Assembly (NCBI RefSeq): GCF_030068615.1
Contig: NZ_JASJOC010000001.1
Location: 937,045-1,001,044 of the forward strand
DNA length: 64,000 bases
DNA from: Halostagnicola sp. A-GB9-2
GTDB taxonomy: Archaea > Halobacteriota > Halobacteria > Halobacteriales > Natrialbaceae
Direction: 5' to 3'
Within the stretch, counting starts at the first letter, position 1; every line of letters begins with the position of its first letter. The translations under genes were made by a program, and so were the position numbers. The notes beneath the pieces were generated by a model. It saw only the letters and a program-made list of their open reading frames with translations, was not told the origin of the DNA and did no database searches. Positions 25,364 to 33,662 of this stretch are shown here, piece by piece.

Positions 25364-25753
25364 ATGGCAACGGATCACCCACTCGTCCGACTCGAGACGC
25401 TCGCACTGATCGGTATCGGCGGCTTCGCCGGCTCGAACCTCCGGTTTTTCGCCCTCGGACAGCTCTCGGACGTGCAGGCGGTCATACTCGTCAACGTGCT
25501 CGGAAGCCTCGCGCTCGGCTTTTTGCTGTACGAAGCGAAATATTCGGGGCTCGTCGACCAGACGTCACGACTCCTCTTTACCACCGGATTTCTCTCGTCG
25601 TTGACGACCTACAGCACGTTCGCACTCCAGACGGCGACGGCGGGCGATCCACTGTTAACCATCGGCATCGTCGCCGGAAACTACGGCATCGGATTCGTTG
25701 GCGTCCTCGGCGGCCGCGAACTCGCTCGAGCGCTTCGGGGTGACGAGTCGTGA
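25364..25753 (+). CDS. crcB: Fluoride channel Fluc/CrcB, first subunit
   Basis: 129 residues, four transmembrane helices, standard size. Family motifs GGFAGSNLRF (about 18-27), NVLGSLALGF (about 43-52) and TGFLSSLTTYSTF (about 73-85), the last carrying the polar and aromatic residues of the fluoride pathway. Exports fluoride. Directly downstream of the fluoride riboswitch and overlapping the second crcB gene by 4 nt, so the two probably make a heterodimer, as in other organisms with paired genes. Confidence 0.95.
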   Translation: MATDHPLVRLETLALIGIGGFAGSNLRFFALGQLSDVQAVILVNVLGSLALGFLLYEAKYSGLVDQTSRLLFTTGFLSSLTTYSTFALQTATAGDPLLTIGIVAGNYGIGFVGVLGGRELARALRGDES

Positions 25754-26268
25754 GTTCGGTGATCGACGGCCCGACCGCGGGCGCGCTGTTGATCGGGCTG
25801 GTCTCGGTGGCGGGCGACTCGAGTCTCGAGCTTCACGCCGTTCTCGGCCTCCATGCGGCCCTCACTCTCCACTCGAGCATTGCTCCCGTCTTGCTCGAGC
25901 CCGCTTTTGCCTTCGATTTGGAACCAGCCCATATCGTCGGTACCGGCGGCGCGATCGGCGCAATCTTGCGACACTGGATCTACCTCCGCGTGTCCTGGGA
26001 GGACTTCCCGGCGGCGACGTTGACGGTCAACGTCGTCGGCAGTTTCGTTTTCGCGCTGGCGACCTTCGCGGGCGCGAGCGAGTCGCTCGTCCAGTTGGTT
26101 GGAATCGGAATCTGCGGCTCGTTTACGACGTTTTCGTCGTTTTCGGTCGAAACCGTCCAGCTCTGGGAGCGGGGCGACCAACGGCTCGCGGTCGTCAGCG
26201 CCGGCGCGAATCTCGCAGTTTCGCTCGCTGCGATCGGTCTCGCCTGGATTCTCGTTTCGCTCGTCTGA
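25750..26268 (+). CDS. crcB: Fluoride channel Fluc/CrcB, second subunit
   Basis: 172 residues from the overlapping GTG at 25750. The CrcB core begins about residue 58 with GTGGAIGAILRH, then NVVGSFVFA and GICGSFTTFSSFSVE. The first 57 residues are an extra hydrophobic extension not found in normal CrcB; an internal start would give the usual length, but the 4-nt overlap with the first gene supports the long form. Acts with the first subunit. Confidence 0.9.
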   Translation: MSSVIDGPTAGALLIGLVSVAGDSSLELHAVLGLHAALTLHSSIAPVLLEPAFAFDLEPAHIVGTGGAIGAILRHWIYLRVSWEDFPAATLTVNVVGSFVFALATFAGASESLVQLVGIGICGSFTTFSSFSVETVQLWERGDQRLAVVSAGANLAVSLAAIGLAWILVSLV

Positions 26269-26378
26269 TCGCGCGACCGTGGTCTCCCGATCGGTAGTTC
26301 AATCACGAGAATCGGACATTCATACACTTTTTTTCGTTCGGGGGAGCCTATTAGGAGTCACCCGCCGTAGGCCGACCC

Positions 26379-27173
26379 ATGATCGACCTTCGCTTTTCGG
26401 AGGGGGAACTGGAGCGACGACGCGAACACATCCAGACGTTCGTTCGAGAGCAAGTTGCCGCCGCCAGAGCCGACGGCGCGGTTCTCGGACTTTCGGGCGG
26501 CATCGACAGCACGACGGTTGCCAACCTCGCCGTCGAGGCGCTCGGTTCGGAGAACGTCCACGGCCTCGTTCTCCCGGCGCGAGTCAGCAGCGACGAAAAC
26601 ATGAGCGACGCCGAACGAGTCGCAGTCGACCTCGAGATTACCTACGACGTGATCGAGGTCGAACCGATCATCGACGCGCTGCTGTCTGCCTATCCGGAAG
26701 CCAAAGGAGACCACGTCGCAGTCGGCAACGCGCGAGCGCGAGTGCGTTCGATACTGAACTATCTCGTCGCCAACCACGAGGATCGACTCGTGTTGGGAAC
26801 CGGCAACCGAAGCGAAGCCGCGGTCGGCTACTTCACCAAGTACGGCGACGGAGCCGTCGACTGCCACCCGATCGGGAACCTCTACAAGCAACAGGTTCGA
26901 CAGGTCGCGAGCAGTCTCGGCGTTCCGGAGGATCTGGTCGAAAAGACGCCCACCGCAGAGCTCTGGGAGGATCAAACCGACGAGTCGGAGATGGGCTTTG
27001 GCTACGATACGCTCGATTCGATCCTGGCGACACATATCGACGGGCCGCTTTCGGCGACGGCGACCAGCCGACTGCTCTCCGTTGAGGAAGAAACGATCGA
27101 AGAGGTTCGCGGGATGTACGAAGCCAGCGAACACAAACGTAACGCCCCGCCAGCACCGGAACCGCTCGAGTGA
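26379..27173 (+). CDS. nadE: NH3-dependent NAD+ synthetase
   Basis: 264 residues, the short ammonia-dependent form without a glutaminase domain. The PP-loop SGGIDSTT is at residues 39-46, and GTGNRSE (about 140-146), YFTKYGDG, and a KTPTAELW segment are characteristic. Converts deamido-NAD to NAD. Starts 110 nt after the second crcB gene, so probably its own unit. Confidence 0.95.
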   Translation: MIDLRFSEGELERRREHIQTFVREQVAAARADGAVLGLSGGIDSTTVANLAVEALGSENVHGLVLPARVSSDENMSDAERVAVDLEITYDVIEVEPIIDALLSAYPEAKGDHVAVGNARARVRSILNYLVANHEDRLVLGTGNRSEAAVGYFTKYGDGAVDCHPIGNLYKQQVRQVASSLGVPEDLVEKTPTAELWEDQTDESEMGFGYDTLDSILATHIDGPLSATATSRLLSVEEETIEEVRGMYEASEHKRNAPPAPEPLE

Positions 27174-27232
27174 ATCACGTCGACTGTCGCTTCGCGTCGG
27201 TCTTCGGTTTTCCCACCGAGTCCGCCGGCGGA

Positions 27233-27931
27233 CTACTCGAGTAGCGACCGTCCGTCAGCCGAGTGCGCCTCGAGCAGTTCGCCGAACGCCTCGGCTTCCG
27301 CACGCTCTTGGATCGACCGCTCGCGATCATCTCGGATTCGGCGCTTGAGAACCGCGAGCGCATCGGGTGCGTTTTCCGCGATTTCCTCGGCGACGACGTG
27401 CGGTTCCGCTTCGATTCGAGAGATGAGCCCGATTCGGCGCGCCTCTTCGGCCCCTACAACCCGGCCCGAGAGCACGAACTCGAGGGCGTCGCCCTCGCCG
27501 ATAATCCGCGGAAGTCGAACGGTGCCGCCCCAGGCACCGAAGAGACCGAACGTGACGCCGGGTTCGCCGAAGGTCGCCGAGGGCGTCCCGACGCGGACGT
27601 CACAGGCAAGCGCCAACTCGAGGCCGCCGCCCCTGACCGGCCCGTCGATTCCAGCGACGACCACGGCAGGCGACTCCTCGATGGTCCGGGCGACGCGCTG
27701 ACCTCGACGAGCGAACGCCTCCGCTCCCTCGCGGTCGAGATCCTCGACGACCGAGAGGTCGGCACCGGCACAGAACGCCGGACCGTTCCCCTCGAGCAGA
27801 ATCACCGGTTCCTCGACCGCCTCGATGGCCGCCTCGAGGTCCTCGAGCGCGTCGGTCGTGAGCGCGTTGCGAGCGGCCGGCCTGTCGAAGACGATCCGTC
27901 GGACTCGCCCGTCCGCTTGGGAACCAATCAT
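27233..27931 (-). CDS. Enoyl-CoA hydratase/isomerase family protein
   Basis: 232 residues, somewhat shorter than the usual 255-260. Crotonase-fold motifs: RPAARNALT near the start, GPAFCAGADLS (about 50-60) and GPVRGGGLELALACDVRVG (about 96-114) forming the oxyanion hole, then FGEPGVTFGL. The Glu positions of classical hydratases are partly kept (FGEPG), so hydratase or isomerase activity in fatty-acid or amino-acid breakdown is plausible. Divergent from the next gene by 60 nt. Confidence 0.88.
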   Translation of the reverse strand: MIGSQADGRVRRIVFDRPAARNALTTDALEDLEAAIEAVEEPVILLEGNGPAFCAGADLSVVEDLDREGAEAFARRGQRVARTIEESPAVVVAGIDGPVRGGGLELALACDVRVGTPSATFGEPGVTFGLFGAWGGTVRLPRIIGEGDALEFVLSGRVVGAEEARRIGLISRIEAEPHVVAEEIAENAPDALAVLKRRIRDDRERSIQERAEAEAFGELLEAHSADGRSLLE

Positions 27932-27991
27932 GTCTCGTCTCTGCCGTCCGTTTCCAAAGGTCTTTGGCCGGCCCGTCGTAACCTTCCGTTA

Positions 27992-28663
27992 ATGGATAGG
28001 GCCGACAACTGTCGGCGTGCCGCCCGCGATGCAGTTTCGGACGTCGAGCCACCCAGATTGTACGACTTCATCGAAGAGACGCTCGAAGACGCCTCGATGG
28101 TCCCCGCCGTCTTGACGCTCGAGAGTGCGCGCGAACTCGAACCGGATAGCGACCTCGAGCGGATCGACCACCACGCCGCCGGCGTCCAGTTGATCTACGA
28201 AGGGCTTCGACTGACTCGAGCGCTCGCCCACGACGAACCGTGGACCGAGAGCGACGGCGACGATGCCGGAGATCTCGAGATCCTCGCGGCCGACATCCTC
28301 GTCGCCCGCGGATTCTACCTGCTAGCGCGTACCGACGCGGCCGGAAAGGCCGTCAGGACCGTCCAGGAGTTCGGCCGAAACGAGACCAGACGAGCTGAAT
28401 CAGACCTCGAGCCGTCCGAAGGCGACACCGGCACACAGTTAGAGCACAACGTCCTCGAGCTCGCAGCGCTCACCGGCGCGTCGGCCGTCGGCAAAACGCC
28501 GACGCCGGCTCTGCTCGAGACCGCGACTGATATCGCCGACTCTGCCGGCTCGAGGTTCCCGCCCGCGACGGACTGCGTTTCGAGACACGATCCCGAACCG
28601 GCCGAAGCGACTCCGGAGGACGGTCACAGCCCGGATCCAGCGACGTCAGCAACGGATTCGTAG
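27992..28663 (+). CDS. Conserved haloarchaeal protein (DUF7114-like)
   Basis: 223 residues from ATG 27992. All-alpha and soluble, opening with R-R-A-A-R-D-A-V-x-D-V and PRLYDFIEETLEDASMVPAV. An internal D-I-L-V-A-R-G-F-Y-L-L motif and the helical layout resemble the polyprenyl-synthetase-like superfamily without its Asp-rich catalytic motifs. The name DUF7114 is from memory. The C-terminal 40 residues are low complexity, and its last codons are part of a 23-nt tandem repeat that runs on past the stop. Confidence 0.6.
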   Translation: MDRADNCRRAARDAVSDVEPPRLYDFIEETLEDASMVPAVLTLESARELEPDSDLERIDHHAAGVQLIYEGLRLTRALAHDEPWTESDGDDAGDLEILAADILVARGFYLLARTDAAGKAVRTVQEFGRNETRRAESDLEPSEGDTGTQLEHNVLELAALTGASAVGKTPTPALLETATDIADSAGSRFPPATDCVSRHDPEPAEATPEDGHSPDPATSATDS

Positions 28664-28742
28664 TGAGTTTTGGAACGGATTCGTAGCGGGTTTTAGAACG
28701 GATTCGTAGCGGATTTTAGAACGGATTCACAACGAGTTTGGC
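28651..28742. repeat. 23-nt tandem repeat, four copies, spanning a stop codon
   Basis: Units start at 28651, 28674, 28697 and 28720, with sequence AACGGATTCGTAGNGNNTTTT-like; the first three differ at only a few positions and the fourth is more diverged. The stop codon TAG of the upstream gene lies in unit 1, and each of units 1 to 3 repeats the same TAG context. Confidence 0.9.
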
Positions 28743-28829
28743 GACGGCCCACGACTCGAGTGAACCGTACCCACGCCCTGCGGTGAATCGAAACGCATAA
28801 AGACGACTCGGGTCAACGATCACATGCGT

Positions 28830-28901
28830 GCCTGGGTAGCTTAGCGGTAAAGCGCGTCCTTGGTAAGGACGAGAGCCCGGATTCAAATTCCGGCCTAGGC
28901 T
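28830..28901 (+). tRNA. tRNA-Thr (GGT)
   Basis: Acceptor GCCTGGG (28830-28836) pairs with CCTAGGC (28894-28900). Anticodon stem CGTCC/GGACG with loop TTGGTAA gives GGT. T arm contains ATTCAAAT. No intron, no encoded CCA. Confidence 0.95.
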
Positions 28902-29073
28902 TTCTGCAACGAACAACGATGGGGAGCGAAAGCCACATCCGGAATTTGAAACACGCGAGTCGCATGCTCACGAGCAGTGTGCGGTTCGGAACGAAGTGAG
29001 AACCCCAATGTGAGCGGCTTGCCGCGAGCAACGCGAGTGAGACCGTCTCGCCATCGGATTCAAATTCCGGCCT
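28902..29073. repeat. Element trailing tRNA-Thr with inverted and direct T-arm copies
   Basis: The T-arm sequence recurs inverted as CCGGAATTTGAA (28939-28950) and direct as CGGATTCAAATTCCGG (29055-29070). Between them lie GTCGCA just after the inverted copy, GACCGTCTC just before the direct copy, and a hairpin GGTTC/GAACC (28983-29004) whose loop holds GAACGAAGTGA, the reverse complement of the tRNA-Arg element loop TCACTTCGTTC. The order of parts matches the tRNA-Arg element. From 29074 to 29271 nothing further is recognised. Confidence 0.8.
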
Positions 29074-29271
29074 CAGCTTGCTCCTTCGTCGCCAGCTAAA
29101 ATATCCATACAAGACCGCTCTATCGTAGTTCTACGGCTGTTTTCGGCATGAAAGACACCCGTTTATCAGACGGTTTTCCGGAGATAAAAAGCGAGAAAGG
29201 AACCTTGCGAGCGCACTTCCCCGTTTACGTGTCGCGTTTTCCTCAAATTACTTGGTTCGGCAGGGATTCGG

Positions 29272-29673
29272 CTAACAGCCTTCCGAGCGAAGGGTAATCG
29301 TGATATCCCACTGGCCACTGGTCATGACCGCCTCGTTGACGAATCGAACGTAGTACGTTCCGTCGGTCTGAGCCGTCACCGTTCGATCGATATTCTCCGA
29401 CGGACCGACCTCCGCGACGAGCGTTCCGTTCGGATTCTCGACCTCGAGTTTCGGTCGAGCACCGTCGCCGGTCTGTACCGCCTCGATCGCTAACTTCTGG
29501 TTCTCCTCCATCTCGATACGCCACGTGACGTTTTGCCCGGCGCTGTACGTGTCGTATTCGTCGACGACCGTTTCCTCCTCGCAGGAATCGCCGACCGCTT
29601 GGCTCGTACAGCCGGCAAGCGAGACTGCAGTCGCCGCCCCCACACCAGCTAAGAACGCTCTTCGGTGAATCAT
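29272..29673 (-). CDS. Small Tat lipoprotein with beta-sandwich domain
   Basis: 133 residues. HRRAFLAGVGAATAVSLAGC is a Tat lipoprotein signal, lipidated Cys at about 22. The mature part reads as a jelly-roll: W-R-I-E-M-E-E-N-Q, P-N-G-T-L-V-A-E-V, and D-G-T-Y-Y-V-R-F, like PPC or emp24-type secreted domains, with one Cys near each end. Function unknown; probably a surface-anchored binding or stabilising module. Confidence 0.75.
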   Translation of the reverse strand: MIHRRAFLAGVGAATAVSLAGCTSQAVGDSCEEETVVDEYDTYSAGQNVTWRIEMEENQKLAIEAVQTGDGARPKLEVENPNGTLVAEVGPSENIDRTVTAQTDGTYYVRFVNEAVMTSGQWDITITLRSEGC

Positions 29674-29798
29674 ACACGGGAAGAATTACCCGTTTGGTAC
29701 ATGCTTTGTGGTGTGTGTTCGACTAATTCGTGACGAGACACGGTAATAATTGACAAGTATACAGTTCTACAGTTGCAGTTCGGCCGCTAGATCCCGGC

Positions 29799-29975
29799 TT
29801 ACGAACGCGCGACCGACGACGGGCCCCACTGTTGCCGACAGGTCGGTCCACAGAAGAGCTGGACTCGAGCATCGCCGTTTGGTTCGATAACTGCGGGATG
29901 CCACTCGGTCGTGTCGATAACGGAACCGCAGTGTTCACACCTCGCGATCGATTTGGGGGAAGGGGTCGAAATCAT
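29799..29975 (-). CDS. Small zinc-finger protein (DUF7576-like)
   Basis: 58 residues from ATG 29975. Two Cys pairs, RCEHCGS (about 13-18) and FCGPTCRQQW (about 43-52), form a compact treble-clef-like zinc site. Starts 8 nt after the stop of the HalOD1 gene, so it is the second gene of a small operon. The family label is from memory. Such miniproteins are common in haloarchaea and may be regulatory or RNA/DNA-binding. Confidence 0.7.
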   Translation of the reverse strand: MISTPSPKSIARCEHCGSVIDTTEWHPAVIEPNGDARVQLFCGPTCRQQWGPSSVARS

Positions 29976-29982
29976 CTCTTCG

Positions 29983-30285
29983 TTAGTCGACGCTCGTCGG
30001 TTTGGCCTGCGGCGACGATCGGGCTAACGCATCTCGAGCGATGTCGATCGACCCGTCCGCATCGACCGTCACCATACACTCGGCATACGAAAACGTGACT
30101 GAACCCACCGCTCGCGGGCGACCGGATTTCGTCGGTTCGAACAGGGTATCCAGACTTTCCGGATCGACGGCGTTGAAGATCGGATCGAGCTCGAGGGGGT
30201 CGATACCCTTCTTTTCAGCAACCGCTTGAACAACTCGTTGGCTAACTGGCTGCGAGGGGGTCGACGCGGACTCAAATGGACTCAT
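29983..30285 (-). CDS. HalOD1 output domain protein
   Basis: 100 residues forming one HalOD1 domain: VVQAVAEKKGIDPLELDPIFNAVDPESLDTLF (split over residues 18-49) then a beta region FSYAECMVTVDADGSIDI. HalOD1 is a haloarchaeal domain usually found at the end of signal proteins; stand-alone forms like this one are frequent. Partner unknown. First gene of a pair with the small zinc-finger gene. Confidence 0.8.
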   Translation of the reverse strand: MSPFESASTPSQPVSQRVVQAVAEKKGIDPLELDPIFNAVDPESLDTLFEPTKSGRPRAVGSVTFSYAECMVTVDADGSIDIARDALARSSPQAKPTSVD

Positions 30286-30524
30286 TGTACAGTGTTCGTT
30301 AGAACTCTTGCCGGATAGCCGTTACCAGTATCACGATATCACCTCCCGCGATAACAGACTATCAAGCTAGCCCCGCTCCCGTCGTCACTCCCAGTTTCGT
30401 TATCGATCCCGCTTTCGTCGATATCTTCGACCGGCTGAGACACGTCGTAGATACCTCCAGCGGCTGGGACCCGCACGACAACTCATGCGCGGGAAACTCG
30501 TCTGTCGAACAGTCGGGAAACGAC

Positions 30525-32792
30525 CTACTCCCTCGAGTCCTCGTACAACATCGAGAGGAACTTCTGCTCGCTCGAGCGGATGTGCCGGCTCGTCGTCGGC
30601 TGTGCGATGTCGAGAATGTCCGCCAGTTCGTTCGACTGGGTTTCGCGCGGCCACTCGAAAAAACCCGCGTAATAGGCCGTCTCGAGGACCTCGTTCTGGC
30701 GCTCGGTCAACCGATCTCGGAACTCGGCCTCGAACTCCTCCGGCGTCATGACCGGCTCCTCGTACTCCCGTCGCGCGACGAGTTCGGCTTCGTCGAGCCG
30801 ATCTGAGAGGAGCGTGTCGAACGCTCTCGGGTCCGCGCTTCGTGGGATTCCGATCACGATCCGCGCGCTCTCGTCCGTTGTGGCGACCTCGCGAACGACG
30901 GCCCCACGGTGGAGCAACTGCGCCCAGACCGTCGAATCGTCGAGGACGCACTCGAACAGACACTCCTCCGACCGATCCGTCAGCAGTCGAACGTTGTGAA
31001 CCAGTTCGGAATCTTTCGCCCACGCTTTGACCTCGCCCGGATCCTGCTCGTGAGCGGCGAAGAACATCGTCGTCGCGCCATCGCGGCGCTCGATGAGGTT
31101 CTCGAGTTCGATTTGACCGTCGGTTTGTTCAACCAGGTCGAGAATCGGGTCGGCGCGGCCGCGAACGTCGAACGCGAGTTCGACGGACTGTTCGCTCGTA
31201 AAGGCCTGTTTGCGCTCGTCCGCGTTCAACGCGTAGCCGATCGTCTCGCCGAGTTCTCGAAGAACCGCGATCTCCAGTTGATTGAACGCGTTCTCCGTCG
31301 TCGCATAGAGATCGAGTACCCCGTAAAACGTGTCTCGATAGACGACCGGGATGGCGAGGTTCGACCGGTAGCCCCGTTGAATCGCCTCCTGACGCCACGG
31401 CTCGAACGGCGGATCCTTGTAGATCGTATTCTGGACCCGGGGCGTCCGCGTCCGGATCGCACGCTCGATCGGCGACTGGGTCGAATCGTCGGTTTCCGTC
31501 TCCCCGTTTGCCGATTCGGCGGTTATCGACTCGTCATCCTCGGACGCGGCGTTCACCGGCTCGACATCCGCTGACTCGCCGTTCGCGGTTTTGTCATCGA
31601 GTCTCTCCCCGTCTACAGGCCCCACGCTCCCACGATCCTGATCCACTGGTTGCCCATCCACTAGCTCGACGATCGCCTCGAGATAGCCGTCTTCGACGCC
31701 GGCGGCGGCCTCCGAAACGAGTTTGTCGCTCGCCGGATCGAGCGAGCCGAACCACGCGAATCGGTAGGGCTCCAGCGAGACGAGTTGCGAGCAGATATCC
31801 GACGTGATTTCGTCGCGCTCGGTCGCCTGACGGAGCGCTTTCGTGAGATCGCGGATGATGTCGTTGATTCGTCGAACGCGCTCTAGGGTCTCGGTTTTCT
31901 CCTCGAGCTGGTTTTTCCGGTCGCGCAATGCCCGTTCCCGGTCGACCCGCTCGATCGCCGAATACGCGTTCGCGACGAGTATGCTCGCGATGTCGATATC
32001 CGAATCGACGAACGTCCCGCTTTCGGTCGCCCCGACCACGAACACGCCGTGGGTTCCGATCGGGTGTAAAATCGCGCTTCGAAGATTTGTTTCGTCGGCG
32101 TCGGCGGTCGTCTCCGCGAGGAGGTCGGTGAACACGCGACTCTCCTGGCGAACGAAGACATCCCACGGGATCGATCGATCCGTCGCGAACAGCGATCCGT
32201 CATCCGCAATCGAGAGCGCGTCCACGGCTGGCGTCCACGAACACGGCTCGAGCCGACCGCCCTCCTCGTCGTACAGCAGTATCGAGGCGATCGGTTGCTC
32301 GAGCGTTGACTGGGCGGCCGAGACGGTCCGTTCGCAGACGCCGTCGCGCGATTCGGCCTCGGTCAGCTCCTGCGCGAAGCTGTTGAGCCCGGCAAGCTGG
32401 GCTTCTCGTCGCTGGTGGTCGGTGACGTCGCGAACGATGCCGCTGAAATACTGCGTTCCGTCGTGTTCGAACTCGCTCAAGGAGATGCTGAGCGGTATCT
32501 TCTCGCCATCTTGATGCTGACCCGAAAAGCGAATGTCGTCCCAATCGAGGGTCGCTTCGTTCGTTCGAAGGTATCGATCGAAGCTGTCTCGGTACCGCTG
32601 AGCCTGCTCTGACGACATCAATTCGGTAATCGATCGGCCGAGGAGTTCCTCGGGCGGGTATCCGAAGATATCTTTGATGGCAGGATTGGCGTACCGTATC
32701 GTGCTGTCGACCGTGATCGTGATAATCCCGTCACGAGCACGTTGTGCGATCGTCTCGAAGTGCAGTTCGGGATCTGGAATCGGCGGTGGCAC
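30525..32792 (-). CDS. PAS-GAF-GAF bacterio-opsin-activator type regulator
   Basis: 755 residues. Domains in order: PAS (about 10-130, with GYPPEELLGRSI), a GAF domain (about 140-285), coiled-coil linker (about 285-320), a second GAF (about 325-520) interrupted by a long acidic low-complexity insert (about 395-460), a bacterio-opsin-activator GAF-HTH associated region (about 525-690), and a C-terminal HTH_10 (LTERQNEVLETAYYAGFFEWPR, about 703-724). It has no kinase domain, so signals pass straight to DNA binding. Sensory input could be light, redox or a small ligand. A perfect hairpin lies 131 nt upstream. Confidence 0.88.
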   Translation of the reverse strand: MPPPIPDPELHFETIAQRARDGIITITVDSTIRYANPAIKDIFGYPPEELLGRSITELMSSEQAQRYRDSFDRYLRTNEATLDWDDIRFSGQHQDGEKIPLSISLSEFEHDGTQYFSGIVRDVTDHQRREAQLAGLNSFAQELTEAESRDGVCERTVSAAQSTLEQPIASILLYDEEGGRLEPCSWTPAVDALSIADDGSLFATDRSIPWDVFVRQESRVFTDLLAETTADADETNLRSAILHPIGTHGVFVVGATESGTFVDSDIDIASILVANAYSAIERVDRERALRDRKNQLEEKTETLERVRRINDIIRDLTKALRQATERDEITSDICSQLVSLEPYRFAWFGSLDPASDKLVSEAAAGVEDGYLEAIVELVDGQPVDQDRGSVGPVDGERLDDKTANGESADVEPVNAASEDDESITAESANGETETDDSTQSPIERAIRTRTPRVQNTIYKDPPFEPWRQEAIQRGYRSNLAIPVVYRDTFYGVLDLYATTENAFNQLEIAVLRELGETIGYALNADERKQAFTSEQSVELAFDVRGRADPILDLVEQTDGQIELENLIERRDGATTMFFAAHEQDPGEVKAWAKDSELVHNVRLLTDRSEECLFECVLDDSTVWAQLLHRGAVVREVATTDESARIVIGIPRSADPRAFDTLLSDRLDEAELVARREYEEPVMTPEEFEAEFRDRLTERQNEVLETAYYAGFFEWPRETQSNELADILDIAQPTTSRHIRSSEQKFLSMLYEDSRE

Positions 32793-32922
32793 TACTGGGG
32801 ATCCAACAGCGAGACGTTTGTGTGTTTCCCGGCAATACGAGGAATCCTCCTTGAAAACGGACGGGTGAGGCGAGTGTCAGCAAAGATATCACGACCGTAG
32901 AGCCAGTTGTATGTCATTTCCA

Positions 32923-32952
32923 GTCATTCGCCAGATCGGGGTGGCGAATGAC
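32923..32952. promoter_or_regulatory. Perfect 10-bp inverted repeat upstream of the PAS/GAF regulator
   Basis: GTCATTCGCC (32923-32932) and GGCGAATGAC (32943-32952) with a 10-nt loop. Lies between two genes on the minus strand: downstream of 33004-33381 (could be its terminator, though no T tract follows) and upstream of the regulator (could be an operator). Confidence 0.45.
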
Positions 32953-33003
32953 CGGTAAACAGTTACAACCGGCCCTATCAGCGCTCGAGCGAGCGTCCCG
33001 TCT

Positions 33004-33381
33004 TCAGCGCTCGAGCGAATCGAGGTACCGGCTTTCGGCGGGACGCCGAGAACCGGCGAGTCGGTGCAGCCATCGGTAGCAGTCGTCGGCGACGAGCCAC
33101 CATTGTCGGCTCTGGTATCGTTTCCGGATCGATTCCCCGATCCCCACGTCCGGGCCGCGAAAGCAGACGATCAGCGACCACATCGTACAGGCTGCGAACG
33201 CGCCGAACGCTGAGAACGTCATATCGAGGGTCAGGAACGTTAGCGAGTAGACACCGCCGATCACCATCGACGGCACGCTCGTCGCTCGCGGAACGCGTGC
33301 GGCCGCGTCCCGAAGTGTCGGAGCCAAAAAGACGACAGACAGGAGACTCCCGGCGAGAAAGACGAAGTCTTGCCAGGCCAT
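33004..33381 (-). CDS. Small membrane protein, unknown family
   Basis: 125 residues, three hydrophobic helices (about 5-20, 36-58, 60-80) then a basic cytoplasmic tail of about 45 residues. The short loops with Pro and the layout recall half of a PQ-loop or SWEET unit, but no PQ motif is seen. Its ATG shares a base with the stop of a 15-codon upstream open frame (TAATG), implying coupled translation. Confidence 0.6.
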   Translation of the reverse strand: MAWQDFVFLAGSLLSVVFLAPTLRDAAARVPRATSVPSMVIGGVYSLTFLTLDMTFSAFGAFAACTMWSLIVCFRGPDVGIGESIRKRYQSRQWWLVADDCYRWLHRLAGSRRPAESRYLDSLER

Positions 33382-33428
33382 TATTCGTCCACCTCAGTGG
33401 AAATCGTGGTTTCATCTGTGTCAGCCAT
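33381..33428 (-). CDS. 15-residue open frame coupled to the membrane protein gene
   Basis: ATG 33428 to TAA 33381 encodes MADTDETTISTEVDE, with the stop overlapping the next start as TAATG. The acidic, haloarchaeal-type composition suggests it is translated; it could be a leader peptide or a very small subunit. Confidence 0.4.
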   Translation of the reverse strand: MADTDETTISTEVDE

Positions 33429-33662
33429 ACAGATGACTAGAACGGCCGGGAGAAAACGTTCGAATCGGCTATGACGTTAGGTCCGCCCACAGCTGCTGGT
33501 GCTAGATTGATACAGTCGCACCGAACCAGTCCGGCTTCGATAGAGTCGCGAATCGACGACCGTTCGGCCGGGGGGAGAGGTATGAGAGCAATTCGTGAGA
33601 CGAAATACCAGACATCGGGTATGACCACGAAGCTTATATATGTCTCCAAAAATCTTCCCGGT

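Noticed and set aside
25123-25406. Minus-strand open frames upstream of crcB
   Set aside because: They run through the fluoride riboswitch and have no family resemblance or promoter.
29126-29136. TAGTTCTACGG shared with 45194-45204
   Set aside because: An 11-nt match between two places is expected by chance many times in 64 kb, and the flanks do not align.
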